Positions 8,684-19,415 of a DNA stretch of 64,000 bases are shown in pieces. Below the pieces are notes generated by a model. The model saw nothing but the letters and a program-made list of their open reading frames with translations. It was not told the DNA's origin and did no database searches. The stretch is taken from positions 186,001-250,000 of the forward strand of contig NZ_JAQIPB010000003.1 of the NCBI RefSeq assembly GCF_028023875.1. Direction: 5' to 3'. Position 1 is the first letter of the stretch. Each line of letters begins with the position of its first letter. The position numbers were made by a program, and so were the translations under genes. The stretch comes from Xenophilus arseniciresistens (GTDB lineage Bacteria > Pseudomonadota > Gammaproteobacteria > Burkholderiales > Burkholderiaceae_C).

Positions 8684-8716
8684 CCGGCGATTGTCGGCGC
8701 TCCATCCATCCATCAA

Positions 8717-11239
8717 TCAATCAGCGGCCTGCCGCAAGGTGGCCACCACCGGGCGGCGCAGCACTTCGCGCAGGCCCCACCAGCCGGCCATCAGCGCCAG
8801 CACGGCGCCGGCCAGCGCACCGCCCACGGGCACCCAGAAGGAGCCCGTCCAGGTGAACTGGAACACGTAGCGCGCCAGGCCCCAGCCAATGACCGAAGCC
8901 ACCAGGCTGGCCAGCAGCCCGGCCAGCAGGCCCACGCCCGCCAGCTCCGCACGCTGCACCTGGCGCAGCAGCGCAGCGCGCGCGCCCACCGCGCGCATCA
9001 CGGCGAACTCCTTGGCCCGCTCCTCGCGCGTGGCCGTGACGGCCGCGAACAGCACCACCAGGCCCGCCGCAAGCGTGAAGCCGAAGAGGAACTCCACCGC
9101 GCGGATCACCTGGTCCAGCACGCGCTGCACTTGCGCGATGGTGGCGCTCATATCCACGTTGGTGATGTTCGGGAACTGGCGCACCAGGCCGTTGTCGAAG
9201 CCGGCCTTTTCAGGCGCGCGGAAGGCGCCGAGATAGGTGACGGGCACCTCGGGCGGCATCTGCGCCAACGGGAACATGACAAAGAAGTTGGCATGCAGCG
9301 AGCCCCAGTCCACCTCGCGCGTGGAGGTGATGCGCGCCTCGCTCTGCATGCCGCCGATGTCGAAGCGCAGCGTATCGCCAAGCTTCAGGCCCAGCTCGGT
9401 CATCAGGCCGTCTTCCACGCTCACCACGCCGGCCTCGCCGGTGTTCCAGCTACCGCTGAGCATCTTGTTGTGCGGCGGCGCCTCGGCCGCGTTGCTCAGG
9501 TTGAACTCGCGGTCCACCAGGCGCTTGGCGCGCTCCTCGGTGTAGTCGTCGGGCGAGACCGGCTTGTCGTTGATGGCCACCAGCCGGCCGCGGAACATGG
9601 GGTACCAGTCGAACTGGCGCACGCCCGCGTCGCGCAGCGCCTGCTGGAAGGCCTGCTCCTGGTCGGGCATGACGTTGAGCACGAAGCGGTTGGGCGCATC
9701 GGGCGGCGTGGCCTGGCGCCAGCTGGACACCAGGTCGGTGCGCAGCAGCACCAGCAGCACCAGCGCCAGCAGGCCCACGGCCAGGCTGCTGACCTGCACC
9801 ACGGCATAGACGGGCCGGGCCGAGATCTGGCGCGTGGCCAGCACCAGCCAGCGCGGCGCGGTGCTTTCATTGACCGCGCGGCGCAGCAGCTTGACCGCCA
9901 CCCAGGCCAGCGCGGCAAAGAGCAGCACGGCGCCGGCAAAGCCGCCGACGGCGATCAGACCCAAGGTGAGGTCGCTGCTGGCGGCCAGCAGCAGGGCCGC
10001 AAAGCCCAGCACGCCCACGCCCAACACGGCGGCCGAAGCCGGCTTGAGCCCGCCCACGTCGCGGCGGATCACGCGCAGCGGCGGCACCTTGGCCAGTTGC
10101 AGCACGGGCGGCAGGCCGAAGGCCAGCAGCAAGGTCAGGCCCATGCCGATGCCAAAGGCCGCCGGCCAGAGCGAGGGCGCAGGCAGTGAGCTCTGCACCA
10201 GCCCGGCCAGCAGCAGCACGAACACATGGTGAACGCCCCAGCCGATGGCCACGCCCAGCGCGCTGGCCACCAGCCCGACCACCACGAACTCCAGCGCATA
10301 GGCGGTGGCGATGCGCCGCTGGCTCTGGCCCAGCACGCGCAGCATGGCGCAATCATCCAGGTGGCTGGCGGCAAAGCCGCGCGCAGCCAGCGCCACGGCC
10401 ACGGCCGACAGCAGGGCCGCCAGCAGCGCCACCAGGTTCAGGAATTTCTCGGCCCGGCCCAGGGTCTGCTGCATCTCGGGCCGGCCGCTTTCCAAAGACT
10501 CCAGGCGCGCGCCGCGCAACTGGCCCGCGTCCAGCGCGGCCTGCATCTGGTCGCTGAAGCGCTTGACGGCAGCGGCATCCTCGCTGGCCACCGCCAGCCG
10601 GTAGCGGATGCGGCTGGCCGGCTGGACCAGTGCGGTGCGCGGCACGTCGGCCGCATTGACCATCACGCGCGGCGCGAAGCTCATGAAGCCGCTGCCGCGG
10701 TCGGGTTCGATCACGATCACGCGCGCGATGGTGAGCGCGGCATCGCCCAGCAGCAGCGCATCGCCCACCTTCAGGCCCAGCGCGTCGAGCAGCGGCGCAT
10801 CGGCCCAGACCTGGCCCGGCTGGGGAATCTCGCGCACGGCGCGGCTGGCACCGCCCACCTCGTCGGCCAGCTGCAGGCTGCCACGCAGCGGGTAGCCCGC
10901 GTCCACGGCCTTGAAGGCCACCAGACGGCTGTCGCCGCCACGCTCGTCGGGTGCGCGCGCCATGGTGGGAAAGTCATAGCTCAGCGTGGCCTGCAGGCCT
11001 TGCGCGCGGGCGCGCTCGATGATCTCCGGCGGCGGCGGGTTGTCGGTGCGCAGCACCGCGTCGCCGCCCAGCAGCTGGCGCGCATCGCGCTGCAGGCCGC
11101 TCTTGAGCCGGTCGGCAAAAAAGCCGACCGCCGTGAGCGCGGCCACGGCCAGCAGCACGGCAACGACGATCAGGCGCAGCTCGCCGGCGCGCAGGTCGCG
11201 CCAGAGCATGCGCCCACCCAGGCGGAGCGAAGCAGTCAT
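8717..11239 (-). CDS. FtsX-like ABC transporter permease (YbbP type)
   Basis: This 840-residue inner-membrane protein has an N-terminal helix (LRLIVVAVLLAVAALTAVGFF), a large extracytoplasmic domain, and a first FtsX block of helices around 265-400. Further helices and a second periplasmic domain follow, then a C-terminal FtsX block (about 710-835). This is the two-FtsX architecture of YbbP/LolC-like permeases with a paired ATPase (YbbA). No ATPase gene is adjacent here. The substrate is unknown, and lipoproteins or hydrophobic molecules are typical for the class. Confidence 0.87.
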   Translation of the reverse strand: MTASLRLGGRMLWRDLRAGELRLIVVAVLLAVAALTAVGFFADRLKSGLQRDARQLLGGDAVLRTDNPPPPEIIERARAQGLQATLSYDFPTMARAPDERGGDSRLVAFKAVDAGYPLRGSLQLADEVGGASRAVREIPQPGQVWADAPLLDALGLKVGDALLLGDAALTIARVIVIEPDRGSGFMSFAPRVMVNAADVPRTALVQPASRIRYRLAVASEDAAAVKRFSDQMQAALDAGQLRGARLESLESGRPEMQQTLGRAEKFLNLVALLAALLSAVAVALAARGFAASHLDDCAMLRVLGQSQRRIATAYALEFVVVGLVASALGVAIGWGVHHVFVLLLAGLVQSSLPAPSLWPAAFGIGMGLTLLLAFGLPPVLQLAKVPPLRVIRRDVGGLKPASAAVLGVGVLGFAALLLAASSDLTLGLIAVGGFAGAVLLFAALAWVAVKLLRRAVNESTAPRWLVLATRQISARPVYAVVQVSSLAVGLLALVLLVLLRTDLVSSWRQATPPDAPNRFVLNVMPDQEQAFQQALRDAGVRQFDWYPMFRGRLVAINDKPVSPDDYTEERAKRLVDREFNLSNAAEAPPHNKMLSGSWNTGEAGVVSVEDGLMTELGLKLGDTLRFDIGGMQSEARITSTREVDWGSLHANFFVMFPLAQMPPEVPVTYLGAFRAPEKAGFDNGLVRQFPNITNVDMSATIAQVQRVLDQVIRAVEFLFGFTLAAGLVVLFAAVTATREERAKEFAVMRAVGARAALLRQVQRAELAGVGLLAGLLASLVASVIGWGLARYVFQFTWTGSFWVPVGGALAGAVLALMAGWWGLREVLRRPVVATLRQAAD

Positions 11240-11313
11240 GGGGCGCGACGATAGCCCACAAGGACGCTGCAGGACGCCGTCATGATGGCGCAGCTAGCAA
11301 GGCGTAGGGATTT

Positions 11314-12786
11314 CTATGCAGCGCGACGGGGCACCAGGGACTGCTCGGCGTAGTGCAAGGTCTTGGCATCGAACATGGCGCGGTCGGCCTGCAGCAGCGC
11401 GCCTTCGACTTCGCTGGCCTGGTGGGCGCACGCAATCCCGATCGACAGGCTCAGCGGCTGGCCCGGGTAGAACTGGTTGCTGACCTCGATCAGCGATTCG
11501 ATGCGGGCGTGGACTTCCTGCGCCATGCGCTCGTCCGCACCGGGCAGCAGGGCGATGAATTCGTCGCCGCCCACGCGCGCCACGCACCAGGGCTGGCCCG
11601 CGGTGGCGTTGGTCAGCACCTCGCCGGCCCGCCGCAGCAGGTCGTCGCCGGCCGCATGGCCTTCGCTGTCGTTGATGCGCTTGAGGCCGTTGAGGTCCAT
11701 GACGATCACGGCCAGCGGCCAGGGCCCCTTGCGCGAGATGCGGTTGAGCTCGTCCACGTAGAAGGCCCGGTTGCGCAGGCGCGTGAGCGAGTCGTGCTTG
11801 CCCAGGTATTCCAGGTAGGCCTCGGCCTTCTTGCGCGCCGTGATGTCGACCAGCGACAGCAGCACCAGGTCCCAGTTCTCCAGGTGCTCGGGCATCACGG
11901 AGAACTGCATGTGGATGTTGATCAGCGACCCGTTGAGGCTGTAGTTGATGACCTCGCGGACCTGCTCGGTCTTGCCGTTCCACAGGTCGATCAGCTGCTC
12001 GGCAAAGGTGTCGTGCATCTCGTCCCTGAAGACCTGGCTCAGGTTGGCCAGCAGCTCCTTCTGGCTTTCGGCGCCGAACATCTGCAGCGTCTGCTGGTTC
12101 ACCTCCAGCACGCGGATCTCCTGCATGCAGCGCTCCACGAACTCGGGATGCACGCTCAGAAAGACGCGGAAGTCCTGGATGCCCTGGTTGCGTGCCTCGT
12201 CGAGCAGGCTCTTGACGCCGCTGAAGTCCTCCACCCAGAGCGAAACGGGCGAGTAGTGGAAGAGGTTGCGCGCATGGCGCTCGCTGGCGGCCAGCTGCGC
12301 CCGCGCCACCACGGTTTCGGTCACGTCCTCCAGCGAGATCAGCACGCGGTCCCAGAGGTCTTCGTGGCCCTGCAGCACCCGCACATGGATCTGAGCCTCG
12401 ATGCGGCGGCCGTCGAGCGCGTAGTTTACGGTCTGGTTCGAATAGTCGAGCCGGCCCTCCCACAGCGCCTGCATCTCGGGCAGCATGCGCGTGAGCATGT
12501 CGCCCCGAAACACGTCGTGCAGGTTCTGCTCCAACTGCTGCTGGTTCTGGGCCCCGAAAAGCTTGAGCGTCTGCCGATTGACCTTGATCAGGCGGATGCT
12601 GGCCGCGCACTGCTGCACGTGCGCCAGGTCAGCCTGCAGGTGGGCCTTCAGGTCGATGACGCCCTGCGCGCGCCAGCCCTCGAACAGGCGCTTGAGGGCA
12701 CTGAAATCCTCGAGCCACAGAGAAATGGGGGCTCGGTCGAACATCTGTTCGAAGTCGGTTTCGCTGGAAAGGCTCATCTTGGACAA
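11314..12786 (-). CDS. diguanylate cyclase with duplicated PAS-like sensor
   Basis: The 490-residue protein makes cyclic di-GMP through a C-terminal GGDEF domain (about 325-488, motif RVGGDEFIALL). No RxxD inhibitory site lies five residues upstream, so product inhibition is probably absent. The N-terminal 300 residues consist of two related modules. One opens RAPISLWLEDFSALKRLF and the other YSPVSLWVEDFSGVKSLL, and both end in a PAS-type LISLEDVTE or LLSLVDITA strand. No membrane helix is seen, so the sensor is cytoplasmic. A short palindrome lies just upstream. Confidence 0.9.
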   Translation of the reverse strand: MSKMSLSSETDFEQMFDRAPISLWLEDFSALKRLFEGWRAQGVIDLKAHLQADLAHVQQCAASIRLIKVNRQTLKLFGAQNQQQLEQNLHDVFRGDMLTRMLPEMQALWEGRLDYSNQTVNYALDGRRIEAQIHVRVLQGHEDLWDRVLISLEDVTETVVARAQLAASERHARNLFHYSPVSLWVEDFSGVKSLLDEARNQGIQDFRVFLSVHPEFVERCMQEIRVLEVNQQTLQMFGAESQKELLANLSQVFRDEMHDTFAEQLIDLWNGKTEQVREVINYSLNGSLINIHMQFSVMPEHLENWDLVLLSLVDITARKKAEAYLEYLGKHDSLTRLRNRAFYVDELNRISRKGPWPLAVIVMDLNGLKRINDSEGHAAGDDLLRRAGEVLTNATAGQPWCVARVGGDEFIALLPGADERMAQEVHARIESLIEVSNQFYPGQPLSLSIGIACAHQASEVEGALLQADRAMFDAKTLHYAEQSLVPRRAA

Positions 12787-12812
12787 GATTGTGTCTCCAG
12801 CAAGGCAATTCG

Positions 12813-12825
12813 TACACCTTGTGTA
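12813..12825 (-). promoter_or_regulatory. short palindrome before the diguanylate cyclase gene
   Basis: TACAC-CTT-GTGTA is a perfect 5+3+5 inverted repeat 27-39 bases before the start codon. It lies in an AT-richer stretch and could be an operator. No regulator is identified. Confidence 0.25.
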
Positions 12826-12868
12826 ACACTTTTATCTGCCCGATGCATGCGGCGGGCGCCCGCCGGTC

Positions 12869-13741
12869 TCAACCGGCCGTGTAGCGCACCGCGCGCGGCG
12901 GCCGGCACAGACCCCAGAGCGCGATGCCGCACAGCCGCGCCATCTGCACGCCCATGGCAGTGGGCGCTGACACCGTGGCCAGCGCCGGCACGCCCAGCTG
13001 CGTGCATTTGCGCACCAGCTCGTGGCTGCCGCGGCTGGTCATCACCACGAAGCCCGGCTGACCCAGGCGGCCGGTGCGGGCCAGCCGGCCCAGCAGCTTG
13101 TCCAGCGCGTTGTGGCGGCCCACGTCTTCCAGCACGTCGCTGAGGGCACCGTCCAGGCCGGCCCAGCCGGCCGCATGCAGCGCGCCGGCGCGCGCGTTGA
13201 GCGCCTGCTGCGCGCGCAGGCCTTCGATGGCCTGCAGCACCACGGGCAGGTCGATCTGCGCGGCCCAGGGATGGGCGGGCACGCGCGGCGGCGACAGGTC
13301 CAGCGCGGCGAAGCTCTCGACGCCGCAAACGCCGCAGCCGGTGCGCCCGGCCAGGCTGCGGCGCCGGCCCTTGAGGCGCTCGAAGGCGCGGGTGGATATC
13401 TCGATCTGCACCTCGATGCCGGGCATGCCCTCGGGCAGGCCGGCATCAGCGGCGGCCAGCGCCGTAGCCTCGATGCCGCGGCAGTCGGTGGCCGAATCCA
13501 GGATGCCTTCGCTGAGCGCGAAGCCCAGCGCGAAGTCCTCCACGCCCTGCGGCGTGGCCATCATCACGGCATGCGAGAGGCCGTTGAACACCAGCGCCAC
13601 CGGCACTTCGGCCGCCAGCGTGTCCTCGCGCAGCTGGCCCTGCGGCGGCAGGCCGGGTTCGCCAAAGACCTGCACGCCCAGTTGGGCCAGGGGCGGAATG
13701 TCGAACTCGGCGGCGGAGGAATGAATGGGTTCGGAAGACAT
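12869..13741 (-). CDS. fdhD: formate dehydrogenase accessory sulfurtransferase FdhD
   Basis: This 290-residue cytoplasmic protein transfers sulfur from a cysteine desulfurase to the molybdenum cofactor of formate dehydrogenases. The hallmark is the mobile-loop CxxC in RTGCGVCGVES, near residue 142. Also seen are VALVFNGLSHAVMMATP with DFALGFALSEG and the C-terminal VVMTSRGSHELVRKC and TVSAPTAMGVQMA. It is the last gene of a leftward cluster with a YdeP-type molybdoenzyme, which is its likely client. Confidence 0.93.
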   Translation of the reverse strand: MSSEPIHSSAAEFDIPPLAQLGVQVFGEPGLPPQGQLREDTLAAEVPVALVFNGLSHAVMMATPQGVEDFALGFALSEGILDSATDCRGIEATALAAADAGLPEGMPGIEVQIEISTRAFERLKGRRRSLAGRTGCGVCGVESFAALDLSPPRVPAHPWAAQIDLPVVLQAIEGLRAQQALNARAGALHAAGWAGLDGALSDVLEDVGRHNALDKLLGRLARTGRLGQPGFVVMTSRGSHELVRKCTQLGVPALATVSAPTAMGVQMARLCGIALWGLCRPPRAVRYTAG

Positions 13742-13794
13742 GGCGTGCAGGCGCCCAGGCGGCGCATGGGCCCGATTCTGGCCGCTGCGGCCGA

Positions 13795-14088
13795 TCAGTG
13801 CAGCGGCCCGGCCGGCGGCAGGCGCAGGGCCTGCGCGCGCCCGGCCTCGGTCAGGTGCGCGACCCAGCGCCCCTCGAGCTGCTCGACGCGCACCCAGCCG
13901 GGCCCGCGCACGCCGCCGAGCACGGCATCGCTCATCAGCGTCAGCTCGCGCATCAGCGCGCTGGCGCCCAGGCTCAGGCGCTTGACCAGGCGCGGCAACG
14001 AGACGCCGCGCACGCCGTCGCCCTCCTCGGCCAGCGCGCGCAACAGCGCGGCGGGCAGGTCGGCCAGCGGCTGCGCCTCGTCGGTCAT
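13795..14088 (-). CDS. small winged-helix-like protein in the formate dehydrogenase cluster
   Basis: The protein has 97 residues, rich in Leu, Arg and Ala. The central part (SLPRLVKRLSLGASALMREL) reads like a helix-turn-helix, and the end (VEQLEGRWVAHLTEAGRAQAL) like the wing of a winged helix. It sits between fdhD and the molybdoenzyme gene, four bases after the latter, so it is surely co-transcribed. I do not know a characterised relative. A DNA-binding or assembly role is possible. Confidence 0.7.
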   Translation of the reverse strand: MTDEAQPLADLPAALLRALAEEGDGVRGVSLPRLVKRLSLGASALMRELTLMSDAVLGGVRGPGWVRVEQLEGRWVAHLTEAGRAQALRLPPAGPLH

Positions 14089-14091
14089 GGC

Positions 14092-16488
<2,397 letters not shown>

Positions 16489-16540
16489 CGTGGTCTCCCT
16501 GCACGGCCCGGCGCCGTGGCCGGGCACTCTCTTCAATCGG

Positions 16541-18238
16541 TCAGTGGAAGAACTTCGCCGCGCTGACCAAGGTCTTGTAGATGCCCCAGGCCAGCGGCAC
16601 GCCCACGGCCACCCAGGCCAGCGCGACCACCACCGGGCTCACGCGGTCCTCGCGGCCGCTGCCGGTGCCCACTTCGGCCGCGGCGGCCTTGTCATGGGCC
16701 AGCTTCTTTTCGTGCGCCAGTTCGGCATCGGTCATGAAGTGCTTGTCGGCCACGGGGCGGATCAGCAGGTTGGCGATGAAGCCGATGGCCAGCATGCCCA
16801 CCAGGATGTACATGGTCTGGTTGTAGACCTGTTCGCGCGCGATGCCCAGCCCCAGCTGGTATTCACGCATGTAGTTCACCACCACCGGCCCCAGGATGCC
16901 GGCCGTGGCCCAGGCGGTGAGCAGGCGGCCATGGATGGCGCCCACCATCTGCGTGCCGAACAGGTCGGCCAGGTAGGCCGGCACGGTGGCGAAGCCGCCG
17001 CCGTACATCGACAGGATCAGGCAGAAGGCGCCCACGAACAGCAGCTTGCTGCCCATGCCGGCCGAGCTGGGAATGCTGAAGTACAGCAGGCCGCCGAGCA
17101 CGAAGAAGATCGTGTAGGTCAGCTTGCGGCCGAACTTGTCGGAGGCCGTGGCCCAGAAGAAACGGCCGCCGATGTTGAACAGCGACAGCAGCGCCGTGAA
17201 ACCGCCGGCCACGGCCGCGATCGCGGCCAGCTGGCCCTTGTCCAGTTCAGAGAACCTGGCCGGCACGTTGATCAGCGCGCCGCCAAACACTTCCTGCAGC
17301 ATGGGCGAGGCCATGCCGATCACGCCGATGCCGGCCGACACGTTCATGCACAGCACGGTCCACACGAGCCAGAACTGCGGGATGCCCCAGACCTTCTTCA
17401 CGTGCACATGGCGTTGGGTGACCATGGCGTTGGCAGCCTGCGCGGCGGGCGGCGTCCAGCCTTCGGGCTTCCAGCCGCTGGGCGGCACGCGGTAGCCCAG
17501 GGCGCCGCCCATCATGAACACGAAGTACACCAGCGCCATCACCACGAAGGTCTGCATCACGCCCACGTCGGTGGGGGTGGCGAAGTGCTTCATCAGCTCC
17601 ACGGCCAGCGGCGAGCCGATCATCGCGCCGCCGCCAAAGCCCATGATGGCCATGCCCGTGGCCATGCCGCGACGGTCCGGGAACCACTTGATCAAGGTGG
17701 AGACGGGCGAGATGTAGCCCAGCCCCAGCCCGATGCCGCCGATCACCCCCGAGCCCAGCAGCATCAGCCAGAACTGGTGCAGGTGGATGCCCAGCGCCGA
17801 CAGCAGCATGCCGCCGCACCAGCACAGCGCGCTGATCACGCCGACCTTGCGCGGGCCCACGCGTTCGAGCCAGCCGCCCCAGATGGCGGCCGAGCAGCCC
17901 AGGAACACGAAGAACAGCGTGTACATCCAGCCCAGGGTGGAGACGCGCCAGTCGCAGCCCGTGGCGAACATCTCGGCGAAGAAGCTCACGTCGGCGCCGC
18001 AGGTGAGCGCCCCCGTGCCGGCCGTGCCCAGCATCTTCGACAGCGGCAACCAGAACACCGAGAAGCCGTAGGCCATGCCGATGCACAGGTGGATGGCCAG
18101 CGCGGCCGGCGGCACCAGCCAGCGGTTGAAGCCGGGGCCCGCGATGGTGCGCTCCTTCTCCAGCCAGCCCGGCGCTTGGGCAATGCCCGGGTTCAAAAGG
18201 GCCTCGCCGCCCGCGGTGCCGGATGCTGCTCCTGACAT
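16541..18238 (-). CDS. OFA-family MFS transporter (oxalate/formate antiporter type)
   Basis: This is a 565-residue inner-membrane protein with about 12 hydrophobic helices beginning near residue 42 and a cytoplasmic loop in the middle (GWTPPAAQAANAMVTQRHVHV). The motifs are of the OFA group: IGMAYGFSVFWLPLSK, LGLGYISPVSTLIKWFPDRRGMATG and WGIPQFWLVWTVLCMNVSAGIGV. It immediately precedes the molybdoenzyme gene (52-base gap), so the two probably handle one substrate, formate or a related carboxylate. Confidence 0.88.
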   Translation of the reverse strand: MSGAASGTAGGEALLNPGIAQAPGWLEKERTIAGPGFNRWLVPPAALAIHLCIGMAYGFSVFWLPLSKMLGTAGTGALTCGADVSFFAEMFATGCDWRVSTLGWMYTLFFVFLGCSAAIWGGWLERVGPRKVGVISALCWCGGMLLSALGIHLHQFWLMLLGSGVIGGIGLGLGYISPVSTLIKWFPDRRGMATGMAIMGFGGGAMIGSPLAVELMKHFATPTDVGVMQTFVVMALVYFVFMMGGALGYRVPPSGWKPEGWTPPAAQAANAMVTQRHVHVKKVWGIPQFWLVWTVLCMNVSAGIGVIGMASPMLQEVFGGALINVPARFSELDKGQLAAIAAVAGGFTALLSLFNIGGRFFWATASDKFGRKLTYTIFFVLGGLLYFSIPSSAGMGSKLLFVGAFCLILSMYGGGFATVPAYLADLFGTQMVGAIHGRLLTAWATAGILGPVVVNYMREYQLGLGIAREQVYNQTMYILVGMLAIGFIANLLIRPVADKHFMTDAELAHEKKLAHDKAAAAEVGTGSGREDRVSPVVVALAWVAVGVPLAWGIYKTLVSAAKFFH

Positions 18239-18320
18239 GTCGCTCCTCAGTGTGTTGTCTTCAACCAGTACCCCTTTTCAGGGCGGGCGGAGTCTAGGAG
18301 CGATGCCCGGGCAGCTCAAA

Positions 18321-18346
18321 TTGAATCAGCACATGCGGCGATTCAA
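18321..18346 (-). promoter_or_regulatory. LysR-type operator before the OFA transporter gene
   Basis: TTGAATC (18321-18327) and GATTCAA (18340-18346) form a perfect 7-bp inverted repeat with a 12-base spacer, containing the T-N11-A geometry of LysR sites. It lies 83-108 bases before the transporter start and just beyond the end of the LysR gene at 18392. That LysR is the natural candidate to bind it. Confidence 0.5.
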
Positions 18347-18391
18347 TCCTTGAATGAAAGGGCCGTGCAGGGCACTGCGCGGCCATGCCCA

Positions 18392-19345
18392 TCAGGCCAT
18401 GCTCACCGGCGTGGGCAGCCTGCGCAACGAAGCCAGCCAGCCCTCGTCCTGCAGCAGCGCGATGGCGGCCTCCAGCGCGCGCGACACGCGCTCGCCGCGG
18501 TAGCTCATGAAGCCCAGCGGCGTCTGCAGCCGGGGCTCCACCAGCGGCCTGGCCTCATAGCTGCCGCCCTGCAGCAGCGCCAGCGTCACATCGGGCAGCA
18601 CGCCGCCCAGCGCCCCTTCCTGCAGCGCCGCGGCCAGTGTGTAGATGGAGTTGGTGTCCATGGCCGGGCGCACCATGCCTCCGGCTTCTCGGATGGCGCT
18701 GTCGACGATGGCGCGGTTGTGCATGTCGGACGTCAGCAGGCACAGCGGCTGCGCCGCGGCTTCGGCCCAGCCCATGGGCGGGCCTTCGCGCACGCCCTCC
18801 TTCGCGCGCCTGGCTGCAGGGGGCAGGCGGCGCACGAAGTAGTAGTGCTCGATGAACTGCGGCCACACCATCAGGCTGACTTCGCGCACCTGCGTGCGCT
18901 CGATGTAGCCCAGCGCCATGTCCACGGCCATGCTGTCCAGCGCGGTCTCGATCTCCTGCGAGCTGAGCGACACCACGGTGGGCGTGATGGCCGGGTGCAG
19001 GCGCTGCAGCTCGACGGCGAAGCGCGTGAGGATGGGCATGGCCGTGGGCACGGCCGCCAGCCGCAGCCCGCCGCTGGGCCGGTCGGCCTCGCTGCGCAGG
19101 CGCTGGCGCAGCAGTTCCTGCTCGTGCAGCATGCGCTGGGCCGTGGCCAGCACGGCTTCGCCTTCGGCCGTGAGGCCCGCAAAGGTGCGCCCGCGCTTGA
19201 CGATCAGCACCCCGAACTCGCGCTCCAGTGCGCGCAGGGCGTTGGACAGCGCCGGCTGCGTGATGTGGCTGGCCAGCGCGGCGCGGCCGAAGTGGCGATG
19301 TTCATTGAGCGCCACCAGGTAGCGCATGGAAGCCAGCAGGTTCAT
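18392..19345 (-). CDS. LysR-family regulator of the formate dehydrogenase-type cluster
   Basis: The ATG at 19345 gives a 317-residue LysR protein (MNLLASMRYLVALNEHRHFGRAA...). The longer open frame upstream has low-quality Arg/Pro-rich sequence and is not used. The helix-turn-helix is at about 18-45 (HFGRAALASHITQPALSNAL), followed by the effector domain. It has the OxyR-like opening but no obvious redox Cys pair. It precedes the transporter/molybdoenzyme genes on the same strand, with an inverted repeat between. It probably controls them. Confidence 0.9.
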   Translation of the reverse strand: MNLLASMRYLVALNEHRHFGRAALASHITQPALSNALRALEREFGVLIVKRGRTFAGLTAEGEAVLATAQRMLHEQELLRQRLRSEADRPSGGLRLAAVPTAMPILTRFAVELQRLHPAITPTVVSLSSQEIETALDSMAVDMALGYIERTQVREVSLMVWPQFIEHYYFVRRLPPAARRAKEGVREGPPMGWAEAAAQPLCLLTSDMHNRAIVDSAIREAGGMVRPAMDTNSIYTLAAALQEGALGGVLPDVTLALLQGGSYEARPLVEPRLQTPLGFMSYRGERVSRALEAAIALLQDEGWLASLRRLPTPVSMA

Positions 19346-19415
19346 GGCGGGCGCAATGTAGCCCAGAACGGTGCGGGCCCTGCTGACAGCCCGCAGGCGC
19401 AAAGGCGCTTTCCGG

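Noticed and set aside
8701-8720. Phase-variable tetranucleotide tract at the permease/globin junction
   Set aside because: Only three ATCC and two to three AATC copies are present, too few to expect slippage, and neither reading frame depends on the number.
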